64,000 nt of DNA, from NCBI RefSeq assembly GCF_036231355.1, contig NZ_CP109496.1:2108001-2172000 (forward strand), given 5' to 3'. Below are positions 7,704 to 15,539 of this stretch, in pieces. Each line of letters begins with the position of its first letter. The first letter of the stretch is position 1. Below the pieces are notes generated by a model, which saw only the letters and a list, made by a program, of their open reading frames with translations, made no database searches and was not told the origin of the DNA. The position numbers and the translations under genes are program-made. This DNA is from Streptomyces sp. NBC_01431. GTDB lineage: Bacteria > Actinomycetota > Actinomycetes > Streptomycetales > Streptomycetaceae.

Positions 7704-8537
7704 GTGGCCGAGCAGCACACCCCCCGATCCTTGATCGTCACCCTGTACGGCGCCTACGGGCGCCAGACCTCCGGCTCGCTGGCGGTGGCCGAACTGATCC
7801 GGCTGCTCGCGGCGGTCGACGTGGACGCGCCGTCCGTACGCTCGTCGGTGTCCCGGCTCAAACGGCGGGGGCTGCTCGTGGCACAGCCCACGGCGCAGGG
7901 CGCGGCCGGCTACGCGCTGTCGGCCGACGCCCGCCAGCTCCTGGACGACGGCGACCGGCGCATCTACGCCCATCCCTCGCCCCGGGCCGCCGACGGCTGG
8001 GTCCTCGCGGTGTTCTCCGTCCCGGAGCCGGAACGCAGCAAGCGCCACGTCCTGCGCTCGCGCCTGGCCGGACTCGGCTTCGGCGCGGCGGCACCCGGGG
8101 TGTGGCTGGCCCCGGCCCGGCTGTACGACGAGACCCGGCACACCCTGGATCGCCTCCAACTCGCCCCGTACGTCGAGCTGTTCCGCGGCGAGCACCTCGG
8201 CTTCTCGCCCACCGCGGAGGCGGTCGCCCGCTGGTGGGACCTGCCGGCCATCGCCAAGGAGCACGAGGACTTCCTCGACCGGCACGAACCGGTGCTGCGG
8301 GCCTGGCAGTCGCGGGACCACCCGGGCTCCGGCGCCCCGGCACAGGCCGAGGCCGCCTACCGCGACTACCTCCTCGCCCTGGACTCCTGGCGCAGGCTCC
8401 CGTACGTGGACCCGGGGCTGCCCGCCGACCTGCTGCCCCACAACTGGCCGGGCGCCCGCTCGGCCGAGGTGTTCGGCCGACTGCACCAGCTGCTGCGGGA
8501 GGCGGGCGCGGCGTTCGTCCGGAGCGTCCTGTCGTGA
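7704..8537 (+). CDS. PaaX-family transcriptional regulator
   Basis: 277 aa from GTG at 7704, four bases after the ligase stop. The N-terminal winged helix is visible (residues about 8-60, RSLIVTLYGAYGRQTSGSLA then SVRSSVSRLKRRGLL), followed by the PaaX central and C-terminal domains (WVLAVFSVPEPERSKRHVLR; GVWLAPARLYD). PaaX proteins repress phenylacetyl-CoA catabolism and are released by an aryl-CoA thioester. Here the operon with an aryl-CoA ligase, not a phenylacetate cluster, suggests a dedicated aryl-CoA sensor for this island. The repeated 13-bp element at 6029-6041 and 11930-11942 is its best candidate operator. Confidence 0.88.
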   Translation: MAEQHTPRSLIVTLYGAYGRQTSGSLAVAELIRLLAAVDVDAPSVRSSVSRLKRRGLLVAQPTAQGAAGYALSADARQLLDDGDRRIYAHPSPRAADGWVLAVFSVPEPERSKRHVLRSRLAGLGFGAAAPGVWLAPARLYDETRHTLDRLQLAPYVELFRGEHLGFSPTAEAVARWWDLPAIAKEHEDFLDRHEPVLRAWQSRDHPGSGAPAQAEAAYRDYLLALDSWRRLPYVDPGLPADLLPHNWPGARSAEVFGRLHQLLREAGAAFVRSVLS

Positions 8538-8634
8538 CGTGGCAAGGCGCCGGGCGACGACGGCACGAGGACGGGCCTCGGGCACCGGGTCGGCCGGCAC
8601 CCGGCAGCCTTTGACAACTCCCGCCCCACCCCCG

Positions 8635-10950
8635 TCAGTTCAGGCTGAGGCGCGGTCTGGGGGCATCGGTGCGGCCGGTCGGCGGTGTGCGGCTGCCCGC
8701 GCGGTACGGGAGCGGCCAGCTGGCACCCGGGCCGGCGTAACCCTGCTCGGCCGCGGCGTGCAGCGTCCAGTGGGGGTCGTACAGGTGCGGGCGGGCCAGC
8801 GCGCACAGGTCGGCGCGGCCCGCGAGCAGCAGGGAGTTGACGTCGTCCCAGGACGAGATGGCGCCGACCGCGACGACGGGGATGCCGAGCTCGTTGCGGA
8901 TCCGGTCGGCGTACGGAGTCTGGTAGGAGCGCCCGAATTCCGGGCGTTCGCCGGGGACGACCTGGCCGGTGGAGACGTCGATGGCGTCGGCGCCGTGCGC
9001 GGCGAAGGCCCGCGCGATCTCCACGGCGTCCTCGGCGGTGGTGCCGCCCTCGGCCCAGTCGGTGGCGGAGATCCGGACCGTCATGGGACGGTCGTCGGGC
9101 CAGTCGGCGCGGACCGCGTCGAAGACTTCGAGGGGGAAGCGGAGGCGGTTCGCGAGGGAACCGCCGTAGCCGTCCGTCCGTTGGTTGGTGAGAGGGGAAA
9201 GGAATCCGGAGAGCAAGTAGCCGTGGGCGCAGTGCAGTTCGAGGAGGTCGAAACCGCAGTCGGCCGCCCGCCGGGTGGCGGCCCTGAACTGTTCGCGGAT
9301 GTCGGTGAGCCCCGCGCGGTCCAGCGCGTGCGGGACTTGGTTGACTCCCGGCCGGTAGGGCAGCGGTGAGGCGGCGGCGAGGGGCCAGTTGCCGGTGTCG
9401 AGCGGCTGGTCCATGCCGTCCCACATGAGCCGGGTCGAGCCCTTGCGCCCGGAGTGGCCGAGCTGGATGCCGAGGGCGGTGCCGGGTGACTGCCCGTGCA
9501 CGAAATCCGCGATCCGCCGCCAGGCGCTGGCCTGTTCGGTGGTGTAGAGGCCCGCGCAGCCGGGGGTGATCCGGCCTTGCGGGCTGACACACACCATCTC
9601 GGTCATGACCAGTCCCGCGCCGCCGAGCGCTCGGGCGCCGAGGTGGACGAGGTGGAAGTCGCCGGGGAGGCCGTCCACGGCGGAGTACATGTCCATGGGA
9701 GAGACGACCACGCGGTTCTTCAGTTCGAGGCCGCGCAGCCGGAAGGGGGTGAACATGGGCGGGGTGCCCGGCGGGCAGCCGAACTCCCGCTCCACGGTGT
9801 CGGTGAAGCCGGGGTCGCGCAGCCGCAGGTTGCCGTGGGTGACCCGGCGGCTGCGGGTGAGCAGGTTGAAGGCGAACTGCCGGGCGGGCTGGTCGAGATG
9901 GCGCTCCAGCTCCTCGAACCAGCGCAGGCTGGCCGCCGCGGCTCGCTGTGTCGACTCCACGACGGGCCGGCGTTCGCTCTCGTACGCACTGAGCGCCGAG
10001 GGCAGATCGGGCTGCTCCTCGATGCAGGCGGCGAGCGCGAGGGCGTCCTCGACGGCGAGTTTGGTGCCGGACCCGATGGAGAAGTGGGCGGTGTGCGCCG
10101 CGTCGCCGAGGAGCACCGTATTGCCGTACGACCAGCGGTCGTTGACGACCGTGCGGAAGGCCGCCCAGGAGGACTTGTTCCCGCGCAGGGGCCGTCCGCC
10201 GAGCGCCTCGGTGAAGATTTTGGCGCACTGGTCGGCGGAGGCGTCCGCGTCGAGCACGTCGAAACCGGCGCGCGCCCACACTTCCTCGCGCATCTCGATG
10301 ATGACCGTGGAGGAGGCGGCGGCGTAGGGGTATCCGTGCAGCTGCATCACGCCGTGTTCGGTCTCGGCGATCTCGAACCGGAAGGCGTCGAAGGCGAAGT
10401 CGGCGGCGAGCCAGATGTAGCGGCAGCGGTGGCTGGTGATGTCGGGCCCGAAGTGGTCGGCGTGCGCCTGGCGGGTGAGGCTGTGCACGCCGTCGGCGGC
10501 GACCACCAGGTCGTAGGCGGCGGCGAGTTGGGCCGAGGGCGGCGCCTCGGTACCAAAACGCAGATCGACCCCGAGCGAGTGGCAGCGCTCGTGCAGGATC
10601 TCCAGAAGCCTGCGCCGCCCCAGGGCGGCGAAGCCGTGCCCGCCGGAGGTGAGGGTGCGGCCCCGGTGCACGATGTCGATGTCGTCCCACCGTACGAACT
10701 CGGCGCGCATCGCCCGGTACACGGCCGGGTCGGCGTGCTCGATCCCGCCGAGGGTCTCGTCGGACAGGACGACCCCGAAGCCGAAGGTGTCGTCGGGGGC
10801 GTTGCGCTCCCAGACCGTGATCTCCCGCTCGGGCCCGAGCCGCTTGAGCAGGGCGGCCGCGTAGAGCCCGCCGGGACCGCCGCCGATCACGGCGATCCGC
10901 AGGGGGGTGCTGGGCAGGGACTCGGCGGCGTCAGGTCCTAGGTCCGGCAT
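8635..10950 (-). CDS. Fused aryl-CoA monooxygenase/ene-reductase (2-aminobenzoyl-CoA monooxygenase/reductase or salicylyl-CoA 5-hydroxylase type)
   Basis: 771 aa from ATG at 10950 (MPDLGPDAAESL), preceded by AGGGGCG and 2 nt after the crotonase stop. Residues 1 to about 390 are a class A FAD monooxygenase: dinucleotide fold VIGGGPGGLYAAAL, DG motif VVAADGVHSLTR and GD motif NTVLLGDAAHTAHFS. From about 399 an Old-Yellow-Enzyme FMN reductase follows: MFTPFRLRGLELKNRVVVSP, GIQLGHSGRKGS, HCAHGYLLSGFLSPLTNQR. This fusion is the hallmark of 2-aminobenzoyl-CoA monooxygenase/reductase, which hydroxylates and then hydrogenates the ring; single-function relatives annotated salicylyl-CoA 5-hydroxylase share the fold. 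It is the second gene of a crotonase-led operon. Confidence 0.9.
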   Translation of the reverse strand: MPDLGPDAAESLPSTPLRIAVIGGGPGGLYAAALLKRLGPEREITVWERNAPDDTFGFGVVLSDETLGGIEHADPAVYRAMRAEFVRWDDIDIVHRGRTLTSGGHGFAALGRRRLLEILHERCHSLGVDLRFGTEAPPSAQLAAAYDLVVAADGVHSLTRQAHADHFGPDITSHRCRYIWLAADFAFDAFRFEIAETEHGVMQLHGYPYAAASSTVIIEMREEVWARAGFDVLDADASADQCAKIFTEALGGRPLRGNKSSWAAFRTVVNDRWSYGNTVLLGDAAHTAHFSIGSGTKLAVEDALALAACIEEQPDLPSALSAYESERRPVVESTQRAAAASLRWFEELERHLDQPARQFAFNLLTRSRRVTHGNLRLRDPGFTDTVEREFGCPPGTPPMFTPFRLRGLELKNRVVVSPMDMYSAVDGLPGDFHLVHLGARALGGAGLVMTEMVCVSPQGRITPGCAGLYTTEQASAWRRIADFVHGQSPGTALGIQLGHSGRKGSTRLMWDGMDQPLDTGNWPLAAASPLPYRPGVNQVPHALDRAGLTDIREQFRAATRRAADCGFDLLELHCAHGYLLSGFLSPLTNQRTDGYGGSLANRLRFPLEVFDAVRADWPDDRPMTVRISATDWAEGGTTAEDAVEIARAFAAHGADAIDVSTGQVVPGERPEFGRSYQTPYADRIRNELGIPVVAVGAISSWDDVNSLLLAGRADLCALARPHLYDPHWTLHAAAEQGYAGPGASWPLPYRAGSRTPPTGRTDAPRPRLSLN

Positions 10951-10952
10951 CG

Positions 10953-11780
10953 TTAGCGCCCCTGCCATTTCGGGGGCCGCTTCTCGGTGAAGGACGCGTG
11001 GAACTCGGCGTAGTCCTCGCCGGTCATCAGCAGGGCCTGGGTGGCCGCGTCCATTTCGACGGCGGCGGCGAGCGGCATGTCGAGCTCGGCGGTGAGCAGC
11101 GCCTTGGTCTGGGCGTAGGCGAGGGCGGGCCCGTCGGCGAGGCGGCGGGCGAGGTCGGCGGCGCGCTCGTCCGCGCACCCCTCGTCGGTCAACTCGCTGA
11201 GCAGGCCGATCCGTTCGGCCTCCGGGGCGCGCACCGGTTCGCCGAGCATGAGCAGGCGGGTCGCGTGGCCGAGGCCGACCACCCTCGGCAGCAGATACGC
11301 CGCACCCATGTCGCCGCCCGACAGCCCCACTTTGGTGAAGAGGAAGGCGAACCGGGCCGTCGGGTCCGCGATGCGGAAGTCGGCGGCCAGCGCGAGGACG
11401 GCGCCCGCTCCGGCTGCGACACCGTGGATCGCGGCGATCACGGGGAAGGGGCATTCGCGGATCGCCCGGACGACCTGCCCGGTCATCCGGTTGAAGTCGA
11501 GGAGCTCGGCGGTGTTCATGGACAGGGTGGCGCCGATGATGTCGTCCACGTCACCTCCGGAACAGAACCCCCGCCCCTCCCCCGCCAGGATCAGGGCGCG
11601 TACGGAGCGCTGCCTGGACAGTTCGGCGAGCAGGTCCCGGAGGTCGGCGTAGGCGCCGAAGGTCAGGGCATTGAGCTTCTCCGGCCGGGCGAGGGTGACC
11701 GTCGCGACTCCGTCGGCCACCGAGAGTCGCAGATGGCGCCAGTTCTCGGTGGGAGAAGCGGAGCTGGGAAAGGGGCTCAT
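10953..11780 (-). CDS. Enoyl-CoA hydratase/isomerase (crotonase) family protein
   Basis: 275 aa from ATG at 11780 (MSPFPSSASPTENWRHLRLS) with GGGAGG upstream. The crotonase oxyanion-hole segments are present: GEGRGFCSGGDVDDI and AAIHGVAAGAGAVLALAADF. At the positions of the two catalytic glutamates of classic enoyl-CoA hydratase it has FLFTKVGLSGGDMGAAYLLP and ATRLLML, so neither Glu is kept and an Asp sits in the SGGDMG loop. It may therefore be a hydrolase, isomerase or C-C lyase of a cyclic CoA ester rather than a simple hydratase. First gene of the operon with the aryl-CoA monooxygenase/reductase. Confidence 0.87.
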   Translation of the reverse strand: MSPFPSSASPTENWRHLRLSVADGVATVTLARPEKLNALTFGAYADLRDLLAELSRQRSVRALILAGEGRGFCSGGDVDDIIGATLSMNTAELLDFNRMTGQVVRAIRECPFPVIAAIHGVAAGAGAVLALAADFRIADPTARFAFLFTKVGLSGGDMGAAYLLPRVVGLGHATRLLMLGEPVRAPEAERIGLLSELTDEGCADERAADLARRLADGPALAYAQTKALLTAELDMPLAAAVEMDAATQALLMTGEDYAEFHASFTEKRPPKWQGR

Positions 11781-12107
11781 CGGAGTGCGGCCTCCCTCGG
11801 CGGGGCGACGGTGCCGCCCCTTGCTTCTGCTGCCAGTGCTTTCCGCGCCGCTTCTGCGCTGGCGCGGCGCTGGTTCTGCGGCCTGCCTTCTGCCTTCCAG
11901 TTTTCGTCCACGACGGTATCACTCATATGTGACTGTCGTCATGAGTGCGCGATAACGCCGTCCGGCAGGACAGTGCCCAAAGTCCCCACTCCCGGTGCCA
12001 CACGTCCCCGACGCGTCCGGGCGGGGTCCCCTGTTCGCGACGCACAGCGACTTCGTAAAGTTGAAAGCAGGACGAACCCCACCCCATCCGAACGGAACCC
12101 CTTCGCT
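11781..12107. other. Divergent intergenic region, crotonase operon / ATP-binding protein
   Basis: This 327-bp gap holds the copy-B promoter element and the leaders of both flanking genes. A GTTGAAAGCAGGACG segment (12059-12073) precedes the GTG start at 12108. No further coding sequence was found. Confidence 0.6.
11913..11946 (-). promoter_or_regulatory. Predicted minus-strand promoter with shared 13-bp element (copy B)
   Basis: On the minus strand -35 ATGACG (11942-11937), an 18-nt spacer and -10 TACCGT (11918-11913) lie about 125 nt before the crotonase start. The 13-mer TGACTGTCGTCAT (11930-11942) is identical to copy A at 6029-6041. Here it is also enclosed by an inverted repeat, ACTCAT (11921-11926) and ATGAGT (11941-11946). 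Together they look like an operator overlapping the promoter of the second catabolic operon. Confidence 0.55.
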
Positions 12108-12551
12108 GTGCCCTCCGAGCCCCCCGGCCCCACCCCGGAACACGGTGCCGCACCGTCCGCCTGGCGCATACCGCTCCCCCACACCACGGCCGCCGTACCG
12201 ATCGCGCGGGCCCTGGTCCGTACCGCGCTGGCCGAGATCGACGTGCCCACCGACTGCGACACGGCCGAGCTGCTCACCGCGGAACTCGTCGCCAACGCAG
12301 TCGAGCACACCGCGGGCGGGGCGCCGATCGAGCTGGTGGTGGAACTGCTCGCGTCCGGCTGCCAGGTGGAGGTGCACGACGGTTCCCCGATACCGCCGGG
12401 CGATCTCACCGCTCCCGGAACGGCACCGGACCCCTGGCAGGAGCACGGCCGCGGCCTGCTCCTCATCCGCACCCTGAGCTCGGCGTGTGGCCACCGCCCG
12501 ACCGCGCACGGCAAGGCGGTGTGGTTCACGCTGCAGGGGCACCGGGACTGA
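12108..12551 (+). CDS. ATP-binding protein, anti-sigma regulatory kinase (RsbW/SpoIIAB-like HATPase_c) family
   Basis: 147 aa from GTG at 12108, with GGAA upstream; longer in-frame readings have no similarity. The Bergerat fold is visible: N box ELLTAELVANAVEHTAGG (Glu-Leu...Asn-Ala), a G1-like EVHDGSPIPP and the G2 loop EHGRGLLLIRTLSSACG. Such short stand-alone ATPases are abundant in Streptomyces and bind or phosphorylate anti-sigma-factor antagonists, or act as partners of PP2C phosphatases. No sigma factor or antagonist gene is adjacent, so the partner is unknown. Cytoplasmic, no membrane segment. Confidence 0.85.
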   Translation: MPSEPPGPTPEHGAAPSAWRIPLPHTTAAVPIARALVRTALAEIDVPTDCDTAELLTAELVANAVEHTAGGAPIELVVELLASGCQVEVHDGSPIPPGDLTAPGTAPDPWQEHGRGLLLIRTLSSACGHRPTAHGKAVWFTLQGHRD

Positions 12552-12610
12552 GGCGGGGCGGGGCCGGGGCCGCAGCAACCACATCTGGGGTTGAGGCCCG
12601 GCGAGCCCCG

Positions 12611-12728
12611 TTCCCGCGCACTTGTCTGACGCGTCCGGCGGCACCGATTCCTACGCACTTGCCCGGCGGGCCTGATTCCGGCGTACTCGTCCGACGCGCT
12701 CGGCGGCTCTGATTCCCGCGCGTACGCC
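12611..12728. repeat. Degenerate tandem repeat (about 37-bp units) in intergenic DNA
   Basis: Units starting TTCC(C/T/G)(G/A)CG recur at 12611-12647 (37 bp), 12648-12675 (28 bp, shortened by 9), 12676-12712 (37 bp) and a partial one from 12713. Each has the pattern CGCACTTG...GACGCG(T/C)(C)CGGCGGC...GATTCC. The rest of the 278-bp gap between the ATP-binding protein and the carbamoyltransferase shows nothing recognisable. Confidence 0.65.
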
Positions 12729-12829
12729 TTGGGGCGCCGGGCGCGCCGGGATCGCCGGACAGGTAAAGCGCGGCGCGTCTGATCACCCCGCGCGGCTACT
12801 GCGCCTGGCCACCCGGGCCGCGTACGCGC

Positions 12830-13840
12830 TCAGCGCTCCTGACCGGCCAGAGTCGCGACCATGACCGCCTTGATGGTGTGCATGCGGTTCTCCGCCTCGT
12901 CGAAGACGACCGAGTGCGCCGACTCGAAGACTTCGTCGCTCACTTCGAGTTCGCTCAGGCCGTACCGCTCGTGGATCCCGCGGCCGACCTGCGTGCCGAG
13001 GTCGTGGAAGGCGGGCAGGCAGTGCAGGAACTTCACCGCCGGATTGCCGGTGGCGCGCAGCACTTCCATGGTCACCGCGTACGACGCGAGGGCCTTGATT
13101 CGCTCGGCCCAGACCTCCGGGGGCTCGCCCATCGAGACCCAGACGTCGGTGGCCACGAAGTCCGCTCCCGCGACGCCCTCTTCGACGGACTCGGTGAGGG
13201 TGATCCGGGCGCCGCTCGCTCCGGCCGCCTCGCGCGCCCGCGCGATGATCTCCTCGGCCGGCCAGTAGGCCCTGGGAGCCACGATCCGCACGTCCATGCC
13301 AAGCAGGGCGCCGGTGACCAGGTAGGAATTGCCCATGTTGAAGCGGGCATCGCCCAGATAGGCGAAACCGACCTCACCCAGCGGCTTGTCGGTGTGCTCG
13401 GTTACGGTGAGGATGTCGGCGAGCATCTGGGTGGGGTGCCAGTCGTCGGTCAGACCGTTGTAGACCGGGACGCCGGCGTGTTCGGCGAGCGTCTCGACGG
13501 TCTGCTGAGCATCACCCCGGAACTCGATCGCGTCGAACATCCGGCCAAGCACGCGGGCGGTGTCGCGCGCGGACTCCTTCTTGCCGATGTGCGAGCCGAG
13601 CGGGTCGATGTACGTCGTCGACGCGCCCTGGTCGGCGGCGGCCACCTCGAAGGAGCAGCGGGTACGGGTCGAGGCCTTCTCGAAGATCAGCGCGATGTTC
13701 CGGCCGCGCAGGCGCTGGACCTCGGCGCCCGCCTTCTTGGCCGCCTTGAGTTCGGCCGCGAGCGCGACGAGCCCGAGGAACTCCTCGGCCGTGAAGTCCA
13801 GCTCCTTGAGGAAGTGGCGGCCTGCGAGGTCTATCGCCAT
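12830..13840 (-). CDS. arcB: Ornithine carbamoyltransferase, probably catabolic
   Basis: 336 aa from ATG at 13840 ([20 protein letters not shown]) with AGGAG 8 nt upstream. Carbamoyl-phosphate site STRTR at 57-61, [24 protein letters not shown] segment, HPTQMLAD and the ornithine-binding HCLPAFHDL identify the family. It sits 72 bp downstream of an arginine deiminase gene on the same strand, the order of ADI pathways, so phosphorolysis of citrulline to ornithine and carbamoyl phosphate is the likely physiological direction. No carbamate kinase is in the window. An anabolic argF role cannot be excluded from sequence alone. Confidence 0.9.
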   Translation of the reverse strand: MAIDLAGRHFLKELDFTAEEFLGLVALAAELKAAKKAGAEVQRLRGRNIALIFEKASTRTRCSFEVAAADQGASTTYIDPLGSHIGKKESARDTARVLGRMFDAIEFRGDAQQTVETLAEHAGVPVYNGLTDDWHPTQMLADILTVTEHTDKPLGEVGFAYLGDARFNMGNSYLVTGALLGMDVRIVAPRAYWPAEEIIARAREAAGASGARITLTESVEEGVAGADFVATDVWVSMGEPPEVWAERIKALASYAVTMEVLRATGNPAVKFLHCLPAFHDLGTQVGRGIHERYGLSELEVSDEVFESAHSVVFDEAENRMHTIKAVMVATLAGQER

Positions 13841-13912
13841 GGTGGCTGCTCCTGGGGGACGGATAGGGGGCGACAACAGAGACAGTGGAACTATATACGT
13901 TTGAGTGCATCA

Positions 13913-15145
13913 CTATACGGCATCGCGTTCAACCGGACAGCTCATGCAGCGCGGACCGCCCCTGCCCCGCCCCAGTTCACTGCCCGGAATCTCGATGACC
14001 TCGATGCCCTCCTTGCGCAGATGCGTATTGGTCGTCACGTTGCGCTCGTACGCCACCACCACGCCCGGCTCCACGGCGAGCACGTTGCAGCCGTCGTCCC
14101 ACTGTTCCCGCTCCGCCGAATGGACGTCCTGGGTCGCCGTCAGCACCCTGATCCGGTCCAGGCCCAGCGCCGCCGCGATCGCCCGGTGCATGTGCTCCGG
14201 CGAATGATCGGTGACCTTGAGTTCCCGCTCGCCCGCGCCCGGCTCGATCGTGTACGAGCGGAGCATCCCCAGGCCCGCGTACTGAATGAAGGTTTCCCCG
14301 TCCACCATCGTCATCACCGTGTCGAGATGCATGAACGCCCGCCGCTTCGGCATGTCGAGCGCCACGATGGTCCGTGCGGAGCCCGCCGCGAACAGACCGC
14401 GGGCCAGCATCTCCACGGCCTGCGGAGTGGTCCGCTCGCTCATCCCGATCAGCACGGCACCGTTCCCGATCACCAGGACGTCCCCGCCCTCGATGGTCGA
14501 CGGATAGTCGCTCTGCCCCCGCGACCAGATGTTGAACGGCCCCGCCTCGGGCCCCTTGAACAGCGGGTGGTGGCGGTAAATCGCCTCGAAGTGGACGGTC
14601 TCGCGCTGCCGGGCCGGCCAGCGCATCGCATTGATGGACACCCCGTCGTAGATCCACGCCGAGGTGTCGCGGGTGAACAGGTGGTTCGGCAGCGGGCCCA
14701 GCAGGAAGTCGTCCAGATCCATGGCGTGGAAGCGCACCGACGTCGGCTCGGGATGGCCCTCCAGGAACTCCCGTTTGGTCATCCCTCCGACCAGAGCCTC
14801 CGCGAGATCGGCGGTCGGCAGCTCCTCGAACGCCGCCCGCAGATGCCCGGTGGCCAGCGGGCCGTACTCCTTCTCGTCGAAGACCCGGTCCAGGACGAGC
14901 GCCCGCGCCTGCTCGATCTCCAGCGACTCGCACAGCAGATCGCCGAAGAGGTGCACCTCGACCCCGCGGTCCCTGAGCACGTCCGCGAAACCGTCGTGCT
15001 CCGCTCTGGCACGACGCACCCACAGCACATCGTCGAAGAGCAACGCGTCCTTGTTGCTGGGCGTGAGCCGCTTCAGCTCCAGGTCTGGCCGGTGGAGTAT
15101 GACGCGGCGCAGCCGCCCGGTCTCGGAATCGACATGGAATCCCAT
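13913..15145 (-). CDS. arcA: Arginine deiminase
   Basis: 410 aa from ATG at 15145 ([20 protein letters not shown]), AGGATGGGGG upstream. The ADI signatures are complete: [65 protein letters not shown], and the C-terminal catalytic cysteine (about Cys400) in [16 protein letters not shown]. It hydrolyses L-arginine to citrulline and ammonia in the cytoplasm and is followed by ornithine carbamoyltransferase. An A/T-rich stretch between the two genes (about 13888-13920) could hold an ArgR-type site, but the match is too weak to call. Confidence 0.95.
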   Translation of the reverse strand: MGFHVDSETGRLRRVILHRPDLELKRLTPSNKDALLFDDVLWVRRARAEHDGFADVLRDRGVEVHLFGDLLCESLEIEQARALVLDRVFDEKEYGPLATGHLRAAFEELPTADLAEALVGGMTKREFLEGHPEPTSVRFHAMDLDDFLLGPLPNHLFTRDTSAWIYDGVSINAMRWPARQRETVHFEAIYRHHPLFKGPEAGPFNIWSRGQSDYPSTIEGGDVLVIGNGAVLIGMSERTTPQAVEMLARGLFAAGSARTIVALDMPKRRAFMHLDTVMTMVDGETFIQYAGLGMLRSYTIEPGAGERELKVTDHSPEHMHRAIAAALGLDRIRVLTATQDVHSAEREQWDDGCNVLAVEPGVVVAYERNVTTNTHLRKEGIEVIEIPGSELGRGRGGPRCMSCPVERDAV

Positions 15146-15203
15146 GCCCCCATCCTGTCCCGCGGCGCCCCCGCTCACCCGGCGAACAGCCCCGCTGCCC
15201 CAG

Positions 15204-15230
15204 CCGGTGGGCCGTCGAGCGGCCCACCGG
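15204..15230 (-). terminator. GC-rich hairpin terminator
   Basis: CCGGTGGGCCG (15204-15214), loop TCGAG, CGGCCCACCGG (15220-15230): a perfect 11-bp stem just past the stop of the small ORF at 15245 and before arcA. It probably ends the LLM oxidoreductase-mmuM transcript. There is no U-tract, as is common in Streptomyces. Confidence 0.65.
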
Positions 15231-15244
15231 CGGCCACCGGCCGC

Positions 15245-15424
15245 TCACAGCCGCGGGTCGACCGGCTCCGACTCCAGGGCGAGGACCGCGAAGACCGCCT
15301 CGTGGACCCGCCACAGCAGCTCGCCGTCGGCCAGCCGGTCGAGCGCCGCCAGACCAAGGGCGTACTCCCGCAGCGCGAGCGACCGCTTGTGCCCCAGGAA
15401 GCGCTGCCGCAGCCGGTCGCCCAC
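15245..15424 (-). CDS. Small hypothetical protein
   Basis: 59 aa if started at GTG 15424 (VGDRLRQRFLGHKRSLALRE...); an in-frame upstream extension exists but is low-complexity and unconvincing. The peptide looks like a folded helical segment (LADGELLWRVHEAVFAVLAL). It follows mmuM on the same strand with a hairpin immediately after its stop. It may also be the remnant 3' end of a longer gene. No function recognised. Confidence 0.35.
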   Translation of the reverse strand: MGDRLRQRFLGHKRSLALREYALGLAALDRLADGELLWRVHEAVFAVLALESEPVDPRL

Positions 15425-15539
15425 GCCACCAACCCGGCCGTCACCCCCCTCGCAGACCACCCCCGCGCCCGCGCCCCCAACCGGGCCCCGCACCGACCAC
15501 CCTCTCGCCCGCCCCAGCGCCCGCCAACTGCGCGGCCCC

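Noticed and set aside
8366..10690. 774-codon frame antisense/out of phase to the monooxygenase/reductase
   Set aside because: Arg/Pro-rich composition and no motif; it is a frame shadow of the 771-aa gene.
10998..12551. 517-codon open frame on the plus strand across the crotonase and the ATP-binding gene
   Set aside because: Only the last 147 codons look like a protein family (HATPase); the rest is antisense to the crotonase.
13888..13920. ArgR (ARG box) site between arcA and arcB
   Set aside because: A/T-rich with partial TGCAT elements, but no convincing 18-bp palindrome.
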